The notes under the pieces were generated by a model, which made no database searches, was not told where the DNA came from, and saw nothing but the letters and a program-made list of their open reading frames with translations. Shown here piece after piece: positions 8,341-15,145 of a DNA stretch of 15,558 nt. Numbering within the stretch: position 1 is the stretch's first letter; every line of letters starts with the position of its first letter. The DNA lies in the NCBI GenBank assembly GCA_964524965.1, contig CAZGDY010000030.1, forward strand, positions 1 to 15,558, in the 5' to 3' direction. This DNA comes from Kmv34 sp964524965. GTDB taxonomy: Bacteria > Aerophobota > Aerophobia > Aerophobales > B3-G15. The translations under genes were made by a program, and so were the position numbers.

Positions 8341-8457
8341 TTTCCTTTCAATGGTTTTCTTGAGAGACTAAAATACTGTTTAAAGGTCACAAGCTGCTCC
8401 TCATTCTACTTAGGAAAATAAGTTTATTTGTATGGAGTTAACCTGGGGAATAATGCT
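8331..8457 (-). other. Unique spacer between the repeats, with a short reading frame ending into GT4
   Basis: The 117 bp at 8341-8457 have no counterpart at the other repeat edge. On the minus strand 24 codons (8334-8405) read NEEQLVTFKQYFSLSRKPLK then GNFN and stop at TGA (8331-8333). That stop overlaps the GT4 TTG as TTGA, the same arrangement as the radical-SAM remnant has with the other copy. This may be the tail of a different gene that once preceded GT4. The left part (8410-8457) is read by the scar ORF described separately. Confidence 0.4.
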
Positions 8458-8487
8458 TTTACTATATACTGTTAGGATTCTAATCAT
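8410..8487 (-). pseudogene. Truncated copy of the next glycosyltransferase's start (duplication scar)
   Basis: The first ten codons of the gene at 6051-7130 (MIRILTVYSK) with its ribosome site recur at 8458-8487 because the repeat runs that far. They then read 15 codons of unrelated sequence (SIIPQVNSIQ and onward) to a TAA at 8410-8412. The 25-residue product is almost certainly functionless, but it marks the exact break point and shows that the duplicated segment originated from the GT4 and next-gene junction. Confidence 0.8.
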
Positions 8488-9697
8488 TTTCCTTTCCTGC
8501 CTTTAGAATATCTTGAAATAAATTAAAATAACTATCTGTTATCTTTGCAATTTCGTAATCATTCACACTATCTCTACACAACTTTTTTAATCCAGAATGA
8601 TAATTTTTAAACATTTTCATTATTGCTCGAGCTAACTCATCGGAATCACCCTTGGGGATACAATAGCCATTTTTACCATTTTGAATAACCTCTGAAATCG
8701 CCCCAACGTCTGAAGCGATAACTGGTGTTCCGCAGGAAAGAGCCTCCAAGATGACTAAGGGAAAACCTTCGGTGAGCGAGGGCAATACTAAAAGTTTACA
8801 TTTTCTATAAAGTTTTCTTAGATCAGATGGATTTAATTCTTCCAAGAGATGAACTCTTCCCTTTTTTATAAGTTCCTCCATTTTAACTTTTTGATCTGAA
8901 TTTAAGAAAAAACTTGTTTTTTCAAACATCTCTTTGTTTATTCCTCTTCCCACCAGGCATAAATCTCCCTTAATCATATTTTTGATCTTAAGATAAGCCG
9001 GGAGTGTTTCCTTAAGTCCTTTGTGCTTGTTGAGTTTACCAACGTAAAGAATACCTTTTCTTTCAACATGGTTAACTGGTGAGAAATATTTTCTATCAAT
9101 ACCATTAGGGATCCTGTATACATTGGTTAATCCTTTACCTCGGCAATACTCTAACATTTGTTCACTTACTACCACAATACGAGTGCACAGTTTGAGTAAA
9201 GAAAGTATTTTGTCGGATGTTAACCCTTCGCATATGTGCGAATCGTACATAGGAACAAGATCTATCATACCATGAAGAGTCACCACAAGAGGAATCTTCA
9301 TTTTTCTGCACACATTTAAAACTTCTTTTGTCTTTTTAGTCGTAAAATGACAATGAACTAAATCTGGTTTTTCTCTAAGAAATACTTCCTTGATTTCTTT
9401 TACCAGTTTTTCATCTATATTCTCAGCGTTCTCTCCTATGGTTTTTCCCACATATGATGTCGTAAAAACTGGATATATTTTGATGTCTTGTTGGAAAACA
9501 TTGAGTTGTTGTCGGGGTGCATATGGATATCTTAAAACATCAAGCTTGTCTGTAAGTTGAATTTCAAACAGTTTATGAGTGATGATTGAAACTTCTGTTC
9601 CTTTTTGAGATAGACGCAGACAAAGTTCTTTGGCAAAAACCTCTGCTCCCCCAAATGGTGGTGGAAGATTACAAATTGTAGCTATTCTCAATTAAAA
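8458..9697. repeat. 1240-bp direct repeat, right copy
   Basis: Second copy of the 7101-8340 segment, same orientation. Its right border lies 6 bp upstream of the GT4 start, inside the tail of the radical-SAM remnant. Its left border is in the scar of the neighbouring glycosyltransferase. The absence of observed differences over 1240 bp means the duplication is very recent, is kept identical by gene conversion, or is an assembly error. Confidence 0.95.
8480..9691 (-). CDS. GT4-family glycosyltransferase, upstream identical copy
   Basis: Same 403-residue GT4 protein as at 7123-8334, residue for residue, with the same TTG start. Here a stronger ribosome site, AAGGAGGG, lies about 7 nt upstream, because the sequence beyond the repeat border differs. 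Its start overlaps the TGA of the radical-SAM remnant by 4 bp. Downstream it runs into the truncated start of the next glycosyltransferase rather than the intact gene. The better ribosome site suggests that this copy may be translated more efficiently than the downstream one, if both are transcribed from the promoter near 11804. Function is as for the other copy: nucleotide-sugar-dependent glycan assembly at the cytosolic membrane face. Confidence 0.93.
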   Translation of the reverse strand: MRIATICNLPPPFGGAEVFAKELCLRLSQKGTEVSIITHKLFEIQLTDKLDVLRYPYAPRQQLNVFQQDIKIYPVFTTSYVGKTIGENAENIDEKLVKEIKEVFLREKPDLVHCHFTTKKTKEVLNVCRKMKIPLVVTLHGMIDLVPMYDSHICEGLTSDKILSLLKLCTRIVVVSEQMLEYCRGKGLTNVYRIPNGIDRKYFSPVNHVERKGILYVGKLNKHKGLKETLPAYLKIKNMIKGDLCLVGRGINKEMFEKTSFFLNSDQKVKMEELIKKGRVHLLEELNPSDLRKLYRKCKLLVLPSLTEGFPLVILEALSCGTPVIASDVGAISEVIQNGKNGYCIPKGDSDELARAIMKMFKNYHSGLKKLCRDSVNDYEIAKITDSYFNLFQDILKAGKEND

Positions 9698-10047
9698 CCC
9701 TCCTTAAATAATCCCTTTAATAAAAATCTAAAAAAAAAGAATTCTTGCTCAATAGAATGAAAGAGTCTGTCGCTGAATATATCTCTAATGTCAGGAATAC
9801 TTAACTCATAATCTGCTTTTTTTGGAACAGAATACATAATACAGTTGGCATTACATCGTTTTGTAACCATAAAAGTTATATGTAAAGGCGCAAGGAAGTT
9901 GCGAGTGATATAATATTTTATTCCCTTGAGAAAATTAGAAGGAAGCGTGGATGTAGTTTTGGAATTTAAAAGAGAATCTTTCACTATTTTCTTCTTATCC
10001 TTTCCTCTTACATACGTACAAATAAGGATAACGGTCTGACTCTTCAA
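9688..10047 (-). pseudogene. Truncated radical-SAM protein remnant with a lost cluster cysteine
   Basis: A 119-codon frame containing the start of a radical-SAM domain: APLHITFMVTKRCNANCIMY, then ELSIPDIRDIF. The CxxxCxxC motif that binds the 4Fe-4S cluster should be C65, C69 and C72, but residue 72 is tyrosine (TAT at 9832-9834), one base from cysteine TGT. The rest of the roughly 300-residue barrel is missing. After residue 91 the sequence turns into an unrelated tail rich in phenylalanine. It could not bind the cluster, so it is best read as a decayed gene. Radical-SAM proteins of this MTxxCNxxCxxC type occur in glycan and peptide-modification clusters. The TTG start at 10047 is only the first available one and may not be original. 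Confidence 0.7.
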
Positions 10048-10117
10048 AAAAATGTTCCCTCGCTACTAATAACCATAGAATGGATACGATACGCTGTAAT
10101 GTTGTTGGCTCCCTCTT

Positions 10118-10430
10118 TTATCGGACTAAATCAACCAGTTTATCAATCTTAGGGTCATACATAAAATAACTAGCCACAGTACTCTCGGTAGCACCAAATA
10201 TAAAACCTTCATTGTCAATATTTATAGCTGGCAGGCGGGTTTGTGTACCTGCTTTTCCGATGACTTTTAAGGCTTCTTTTCCAGGATTTAAAACAAACAA
10301 TATGCCGTTTTGTACAGTTCTCCCATATAAAAGATTTGTTTTTTTCATCCTTCACTATGGAATCAACATGAAGTTCTTCTCCAGGTAATCGAATTAAAGT
10401 CTCTATTCCTGCTGTCACTTTTTTATCCAT
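10118..10430 (-). pseudogene. Frameshifted beta-propeller-like fragment
   Basis: Frame 1 from 10430 (GIETLIRLPGEELHVDSIVK, then DEK) continues in frame 2 as TNLLYGRTVQNGILFVLNPG, then ALKVIGKAG and INIDNEGFIFGATES, ending FMYDPKIDKLVDLVR. Joined across a one-base slip in the T7 run at 10339-10345, this gives about 104 residues. They have the repeating 'VDEKTNLLYG...LFVLNP...GKVIGKAG...IDNEGFIFGATES...YDPKIDKL' pattern of WD/kelch-like propeller blades. A complete propeller needs four or more blades, so this is a fragment of a larger gene. It overlaps the end of the nucleotidyltransferase gene by 8 bp. The original function is unknown. A sequencing error in the homopolymer could mimic the frameshift but not the truncation. 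Confidence 0.6.
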
Positions 10431-11712
10431 AGTTTTCAGCTTTTATCATTGCCTGGGAAAAAATTTCATTCTTATATATGTCATCTATTATTTCCAGAAG
10501 AATTGGATAGTCATAAGCGAAATAGGAACTTCGGGATTTATGTTCACGATAGGGCCAATCTCCATAATATAATTTGTAAACTTCTCTGATATTGTCCTGA
10601 GTTTTAAGAATGAAGCCATAGTCAAGATATAACTTCCATTCGGAGACTAGGTAATAAAGCATTTCATAATGAGCGTTTACGAGACCTACGTATCTGAGGA
10701 GCATCTTATTAGCTTGCTTTAAGATATACCCTCGTATCGCCTCAGCGGGTGGTTCCGAAAGCCCCAAAGTCCCGTTGGCCCTAACAATAGCATAATATTC
10801 CCAGGGATTGTAATAATAAAGATATAAGTTGAGCAATTTGTCAGTTATCAGCATAGCTTCTTGGTTTTTTTCCATTATATCTAAACCATTTTCAATTTCC
10901 TTGTTATTTAAAGATTTGATGATGATGTATTTTATACGCAATAACTCGGTTGGATTGGAGAAGAATATTTTTGAACATTTGACTTCACCCTGGAGTTTGT
11001 TTGGTACTTGGTCATATAATTTGTTGCACAACCTGAGACACTTTTTGTAAAGCCACCTATTGAGGTAGCCATAATTTCTTCCTCTGAATCCTCTATAAAA
11101 AGCACGCCGGAGTATTTGCAACTCTTTACAGGAAGGGTTAGTTTCAATAAGATAGTTGAGTATATGCTCTTTTTTAAGCTTCGGTTCATCAAATGCGCCT
11201 ATATAGGTGTAATAGCCATTCGCCAGCTCCAGAAAGACGTTAAAACAGTTTCTAACTCTCTTTTTTCTGTATTGTACGAAGAGGAAATGGAAAATCCACC
11301 ATATAAATTTGAAAATTATATCTTCTTTGTTTATCTTTATCTGCAATGGATTGATCTTTTCTCCGTACAGTCTAATCCAGTTTCTATCCGCAGACCATGC
11401 GTAGGTATTGAGGCAACGCCAAGCCCGAATATCGAATTGATTGAAGATATCACATTCCCCCAGCATGGGAAATACTTTACTGAGGTGTAAGTAAGTATCA
11501 CACAAGCGGTATAGGAAATCAGCTTCTTTCTTTTCCTTATTAAAGTTAGTGATGAGGATAGTTAAATCAATGTCGCTTTTTCCAAAGACTATCTCTTCCC
11601 TGGCAAGACTTCTTCTCCCGTATACGCCTAAAACCCCATCAAATCTGGATAATTTTTTTGCCGCTATTTTGGCAAAAAATTTGTATATTTGCGTTTCTAA
11701 TATGTGAGACAA
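10423..11712 (-). CDS. Nucleotidyltransferase-domain protein of unknown function
   Basis: 429 residues. The N-terminal 100 or so carry the Pol-beta-superfamily nucleotidyltransferase signature GRRSLAREEIVFGKSDIDL (32-50): the G-[GS] turn followed by the metal-binding pair D47 and D49, with a plausible third carboxylate D88 in GECDIF. About 330 residues of helix-rich, tyrosine- and tryptophan-rich sequence follow that I cannot assign. The start is TTG at 11712, chosen because AGGAGAGG lies 6-7 nt upstream and no nearby ATG in frame has a ribosome site. A promoter is predicted about 90 bp upstream. The domain transfers NMP groups to proteins, small molecules or sugars. In this setting a role in modifying a glycan precursor or lipid is possible but unproven. 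It looks intact. Confidence 0.8.
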   Translation of the reverse strand: MSHILETQIYKFFAKIAAKKLSRFDGVLGVYGRRSLAREEIVFGKSDIDLTILITNFNKEKKEADFLYRLCDTYLHLSKVFPMLGECDIFNQFDIRAWRCLNTYAWSADRNWIRLYGEKINPLQIKINKEDIIFKFIWWIFHFLFVQYRKKRVRNCFNVFLELANGYYTYIGAFDEPKLKKEHILNYLIETNPSCKELQILRRAFYRGFRGRNYGYLNRWLYKKCLRLCNKLYDQVPNKLQGEVKCSKIFFSNPTELLRIKYIIIKSLNNKEIENGLDIMEKNQEAMLITDKLLNLYLYYYNPWEYYAIVRANGTLGLSEPPAEAIRGYILKQANKMLLRYVGLVNAHYEMLYYLVSEWKLYLDYGFILKTQDNIREVYKLYYGDWPYREHKSRSSYFAYDYPILLEIIDDIYKNEIFSQAMIKAENYG

Positions 11713-11803
11713 TATGACCTCTCCTGGTTATTCGCAGTCTTTCCTTATAGTAAATGCTAAATTCTCCGATATCTCCTGGTTGGCTTATTAAATGGGTATT
11801 TTT

Positions 11804-11832
11804 ATTATTAAGTATCCCAAGGGAGTTGTCAA
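11804..11832 (-). promoter_or_regulatory. Probable sigma70-type promoter of the minus-strand glycan operon
   Basis: On the minus strand TTGACA (11827-11832), 17 bp, then AATAAT (11804-11809): a perfect -35, a 5/6 match -10 and ideal spacing. It points toward the nucleotidyltransferase TTG at 11712, leaving a leader of roughly 85 nt that carries the AGGAGAGG ribosome site. It is divergent from the promoter at 12001-12028. Prediction from consensus only. Confidence 0.6.
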
Positions 11833-12000
11833 ACTGTTTGTAATTAGGATTTTCCTTTTTTTTTCTTAAAATTACGGTTATTTTTCCAATTTTTTAAGAG
11901 TATTTTGAGATGCGATACATTGACAAATGCTGAACTTTATTTAGCCTATTCCCAGAAATTGCTATAAGGCGGTTTTTGGATAATGATTGATTAAAACACA

Positions 12001-12028
12001 TTGAAAATCTCTTATGAGAGGTTATAAT
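12001..12028 (+). promoter_or_regulatory. Probable sigma70-type promoter of the methyltransferase remnant
   Basis: TTGAAA (12001-12006), 16 bp, then a perfect TATAAT (12023-12028). It lies 42 bp before the TTG at 12071. The spacer contains CTCT-TATG-AGAG, a small inverted repeat that could bind a regulator. The survival of a near-consensus promoter in front of a broken gene suggests recent decay. Confidence 0.6.
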
Positions 12029-12070
12029 ACCACCAGAAAGATTAATGCCAATTTTTGAGGAGATGCTAAT

Positions 12071-12942
12071 TTGCATGGAGCAGAAATACAAGACTATTGT
12101 GACCTTTGCAGGGAAAAAGGTGTATTTTACAGGGAGGGACAAGATTATCAGATTTTGATATGTGAGCGGTGTAGCCTAATATGGACTAATCCACTAAGAT
12201 ATAATCTTAGTGGGCAATTAAAGAAATTAAGTTATTGGGGAGAAAACGTATATCTATCAAACGCCGATCCTTTGAAAAAGAGATTCCGCAGACAGTTAGA
12301 ATTATTTATAAAAAAACTCATTTTTTGGAGTTGAAGTCCTTAAGAGTATTAGAAGTAGGCTCTAGCTTGGGATTCTTTTTAGAAGCATGTGAAGAATATG
12401 GAATAGCTGCTGAAGGGTGTGACATTGCAGAGCGCGCGGTAATATATGCTAATTGAGAAAAAAAACGAGTTCATCTTGGAACTCTGGATGCTTATTACAA
12501 GAATGAAAGTTTCCATGCTATTTTTGCCTTCAATCTGGTAGAACATCTTACTCATTCTAATGATTTCTTTACGGAAGCCCACATAGTTTTAAAACCAGGT
12601 AGAATACTTGTTTTGGAAATACCCGTTAAGGAAAGTTTATTCCATTTATTGGCCAGAACGGGGTATTTATTCTCTAAGGGTCAGTTGAATTTTTTTGCTC
12701 TTTACCCTGGGGGTCATATTTACAAGTTCAGTGAGAAGACCTTCAAATTTATATGCGAGAAAATGGGATTTAAATGTGTATATAAAAGGAAAATTAATTC
12801 ACCCTTTAGGGAACTATGGGCTAAAAGCTTTATAAGACATTTCAATTACGGGTTAATTTATAAGTTATCACTTCCAATAGTTTGGATACTTGCAAAGTTG
12901 ACAGGAGAGGGAAACCGATTATTTATTATTCTTCAAGCCTAA
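12071..12942 (+). pseudogene. Zinc-ribbon class I SAM-dependent methyltransferase, frameshifted and with an in-frame TGA
   Basis: Full-length gene (about 290 codons) with two lesions. The first frame (TTG at 12071, GAGGAG 8 nt upstream) opens with a zinc ribbon, CDLCREKG ... ICERCSLIWTNPLR, typical of Methyltransf_23-type proteins acting in sugar and glycan biosynthesis. The frame slips by one base near 12310-12328, in A7 and T6 runs. It then continues LRVLEVGSSLGFFLEACEEY (SAM-binding motif I) and GCDIAERAV. A TGA at 12454-12456 interrupts it, but the same frame goes on HAIFAFNLVEHLTHSNDFF, VLKPGRILVLEIPVKES and YPGGHIYKFSEKTFKFICEK to TAA at 12940. Homology across both lesions is continuous, so the gene was recently intact. 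UGA recoding is not supported, since the GT2 gene ends naturally with TGA. Confidence 0.85.
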
Positions 12943-12986
12943 CTTCCGGATAGTAAAATATTTTCTTTATTCATAGGAGTTTAAAA

Positions 12987-13034
12987 TTGAAACCGAATTT
13001 ATTGTTAGTATCTGTACGGCAATTGAATCTCTAA
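12987..13034 (+). pseudogene. Possible start fragment of a second plus-strand gene
   Basis: A clean AGGAG (12975-12979) sits 7 nt before a TTG that opens 15 codons (MKPNLLLVSVRQLNL) and then TAA. The hydrophobic first strand resembles the beginnings of Rossmann-type or B12-binding proteins, but 15 residues are too few to name a family. Its place right after the methyltransferase remnant suggests that it was the next gene of the same lost plus-strand operon. Confidence 0.25.
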
Positions 13035-13115
13035 GTTTTGTAGAGTTTTTTTGGATGGTAGTAAGTGATTTCAGTCAGTTAATACTTATCTTTTTAATGT
13101 TAAACTCTCTCACCT

Positions 13116-13280
13116 TTATCTTTCCAGTTTATCTAATAGTCCTCGCAAGGTAAGGGCATGGCCTTCACTTCCACCATTTTCTTGGAAGAGGAATTTGAGC
13201 CTTTCTTTTACGAGGAACCAGTAAATGCCATGAATGTAGAATCTAATATTACCATATACTAATAATTTGAGGCCTAGTAA
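13116..13280 (-). pseudogene. Possible C-terminal remnant of a glycan-locus protein
   Basis: The minus strand is open for 54 codons without a start codon, reading LKLLVYGNIRFYIHGIYWFL, then VKERLKFLFQENGGSEGHAL and TLRGLLDKLER before TAA at 13116-13118. The aromatic-basic composition and the ending 'LRGLLDKL' resemble the tails of GT2 glycosyltransferases, but I cannot confirm this. If real, it is a truncated gene end left by a rearrangement between the glycan locus and the metabolic operon. Confidence 0.3.
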
Positions 13281-13302
13281 TTAGATTTTTTTCTCAAAAT
13301 TA

Positions 13303-13596
13303 TCAGTTAATGGGCATGAGTTGGTCAAATCCCGCGATTTTGAATACTTTTTTTACCGAAGGGCAGACATTGGTAAGCGAGAAATTTTTCCCTCCTTTTT
13401 CTTTGCAGGCCTGGAGACAAATACGCAAGAAAGATGACGAAACATAATTTGTTTTTTGCAAATCAAAAATAATGGGCATTTTTGTTTTTCTTATCTTCTC
13501 AAAGAGCTCATTTTCATATTTCAGGCAATAGGTTGTATCCAATCGCTCCAAAAAAGAACACACTAACTTTTCCTCTTTTACGGTAAACTCAACCAT
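13303..13596 (-). CDS. STAS-domain protein (anti-sigma factor antagonist-like)
   Basis: 97 residues forming a single STAS domain, the fold of SpoIIAA/RsbV anti-anti-sigma factors. In such proteins a conserved serine is phosphorylated by a partner kinase to control release of a sigma factor. The diagnostic segment is IIFDLQKTNYVSSSFLRICL (42-61). S54 or S55 aligns with the phosphorylated serine, but the residue after it, usually glycine, is phenylalanine. The C-terminal part VKKVFKIAGFDQLMPI matches the family's final helix and strand. The ATG has AAAGGAG 7-8 nt upstream and lies 19 bp after the aldehyde dehydrogenase stop, so the two are probably cotranscribed. No partner kinase or sigma factor is in the window. 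It could instead act in phospholipid or transporter regulation, as other STAS proteins do. Confidence 0.8.
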   Translation of the reverse strand: MVEFTVKEEKLVCSFLERLDTTYCLKYENELFEKIRKTKMPIIFDLQKTNYVSSSFLRICLQACKEKGGKNFSLTNVCPSVKKVFKIAGFDQLMPIN

Positions 13597-13615
13597 TAAT
13601 CTGCTCCTTTAATTT

Positions 13616-15049
13616 TTAGTAATTGTGGTTAAATTTTTGTTCTATGGCTCTTGCATCAAGAGATTCATCGAGATATAGGCTCATGTCAAAACGTTCTATT
13701 CGTTCATTTATTCTGCGCCGAGCAATCCGTTGAATATTAAGTAAATGGGTAGCAGTGACATTATCGGTGGTAATGTTTTTCCCTCCTGTCCCACAACCTA
13801 AGGTGAATGAGGGGTGAAGGGTATTATATATTCCTCCGACAGCTCCTTGAGAAGAGGGCGTATTGACGACGATACGACCGGCATTCATAACTGAAGCAAA
13901 TTGCTTGATTTTCTCATCATTATTGGAGAACAAACTTACTGTGTGTCCGATACCACCGTGAAAATTTAAATCAATGCACAGGTTAACTGCCTCCTCAAAA
14001 CTCTCGGCTACGTAAAAAGCGAGGATTGGTGCCAAAATCTCTGAGGAAAGTGAATATTTATCTCCTACTCCCTTGAGAGGAGCAAGAAGGAGGCAGGTGT
14101 CGGCAGGAACATCAATGTTACTCATCCGGGCAATGACTGATGCAGGTTTTCCCACAATCGCCAGGTTCATTATTCCCTGTTTACGATCAAATACTACGGC
14201 TTCCAGACGTTTAATTTCCTCATCAGAGAGAAAATAAGCCTTGTTTTTTTTAAATTCATCGATTACTTTCTGAGCAGTGCATTGCTCTACCACAACGGCT
14301 TGCTCGCTAGCACAGATGGTGCCGTTATCAAAGGTTTTGGAAATAATAATCTGTTCCACAGCAAATTTGATATCGGCACTTTGTTCGATGAATACCGGTA
14401 CATTGCCGGCTCCAACTCCCACAGCAGGAGTTCCTGAGCTGTATGCTGCTTTTACTAATCCCCTCCCTCCGGTAGCAAGGATTAAAGCGAGGTCTTTGTG
14501 AGCCATTAACGCTTGTGTTTGTTCTCGTGAAGTGCGCCCTAACCATTGGATGCAATCTTCCGGAGCATCCTCTTTTAGAGCTGCTTGGTAGCAAATACGG
14601 GCAGTATCATTAGAACAATTTATTGCTTTTCGATGAGGACGAATGATGATAGGGTTTCTTGTTTTCAAAGCAATAAGGATTTTGAATAGCACCGTTGATG
14701 TGGGATTGGTTACAGGAATCACCGCAAAAATGGGTCCGATTGGTTGAGCAATTTCCACAACTCCCCGTTCTTCATCTTCAAATATAATTCCTGCGGTTTT
14801 GAGGTTTTTAATATCTTCATACACAAACTGAGTAGCTACAACGTTCTTTATGACTTTATCTTTCCAGTTACCTGATTCCGTCTCTTTCTGAGCCATTTTC
14901 GCCAGACTCACTCGGTGATTGAATCCGGCTTCGTATACGGCCCTGGTAATACGATCGGTATGCTCTTGATCGAGCTGACTAAAAATTGCTGCGGCTCGTA
15001 CTGATTTCTCCATTACTTCATCTACGTCAATAGCGTTCAACTCCCCCAT
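13616..15049 (-). CDS. CoA-acylating acetaldehyde dehydrogenase, AdhE N-domain type, stand-alone
   Basis: 477-residue aldehyde dehydrogenase that would interconvert an aldehyde (likely acetaldehyde), CoA and NAD+ with acyl-CoA and NADH. It aligns in style with the N-terminal half of bifunctional AdhE: PVTNPTSTVLFKILIALKTR (112-131), GVGAGNVPVFI (211-221), the catalytic C246 in SKTFDNGTICASEQAVVV, and SLSSEILAPILAFY. The C-terminal ADH half of AdhE is absent. The protein stops after a 30-residue tail (RRINERIERFDMSLYLDESL and onward) that replaces the usual linker. The ATG has AGGAGGTAACAGGA ahead of it, a strong ribosome site. It lies 96 bp after iolB. EutE/PduP proteins are alternatives, but the FDNGxICASEQ motif favours the AdhE branch. 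The true aldehyde is unknown. Confidence 0.9.
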   Translation of the reverse strand: MGELNAIDVDEVMEKSVRAAAIFSQLDQEHTDRITRAVYEAGFNHRVSLAKMAQKETESGNWKDKVIKNVVATQFVYEDIKNLKTAGIIFEDEERGVVEIAQPIGPIFAVIPVTNPTSTVLFKILIALKTRNPIIIRPHRKAINCSNDTARICYQAALKEDAPEDCIQWLGRTSREQTQALMAHKDLALILATGGRGLVKAAYSSGTPAVGVGAGNVPVFIEQSADIKFAVEQIIISKTFDNGTICASEQAVVVEQCTAQKVIDEFKKNKAYFLSDEEIKRLEAVVFDRKQGIMNLAIVGKPASVIARMSNIDVPADTCLLLAPLKGVGDKYSLSSEILAPILAFYVAESFEEAVNLCIDLNFHGGIGHTVSLFSNNDEKIKQFASVMNAGRIVVNTPSSQGAVGGIYNTLHPSFTLGCGTGGKNITTDNVTATHLLNIQRIARRRINERIERFDMSLYLDESLDARAIEQKFNHNY

Positions 15050-15116
15050 TCCTGTTACCTCCTCATGTGTTATTTTAAACTCATCAGTATATGGGTAAAT
15101 GCAATCATTTGAATTA

Positions 15117-15138
15117 TTTTTTAGATAAAAAACTAAAA
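15117..15138 (-). other. Weak AT-rich hairpin between iolB and the aldehyde dehydrogenase
   Basis: On the minus strand TTTTAG, an eight-base T-rich loop, then CTAAAA, lying just after the iolB stop. The all-AT stem makes it a poor terminator. It may allow partial read-through or act in RNA processing. Confidence 0.2.
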
Positions 15139-15145
15139 GGAATCC

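Larger units (their letters stand above)
11713..12070. other. Divergent intergenic region
   Basis: 358 bp without a credible gene. It holds two outward-facing promoters (11804-11832 minus, 12001-12028 plus) and an A/T-rich centre with a T9 run at about 11862-11870. A minus-strand frame crosses the right part, but it runs antisense into the methyltransferase remnant and shows no recognisable family features, so I leave it out. Confidence 0.5.
12943..13302. other. Intergenic debris between the glycan locus and the metabolic operon
   Basis: 360 bp with no complete gene. It contains the two short putative remnants listed at 12987-13034 (+) and 13116-13280 (-). I see no strong terminator hairpin, although the region receives transcription from both sides. 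Confidence 0.5.

Noticed and set aside
7101..9697. Composite transposon carrying GT4
   Set aside because: No transposase, terminal inverted repeats or target duplication at any border; the repeats consist of the GT4 gene itself.
11894..12142. Minus-strand 82-codon frame over the divergent region
   Set aside because: Runs antisense through the methyltransferase start and its promoter; composition is not protein-like and no ribosome site was seen.
12454..12456. In-frame TGA as evidence for UGA recoding
   Set aside because: The GT2 and STAS genes end in TGA at family-appropriate places, and the same methyltransferase also has a frameshift, so decay explains it better.
14277..14594. Small frames inside the aldehyde dehydrogenase gene
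   Set aside because: Out-of-frame shadows of an intact, well-conserved enzyme gene.
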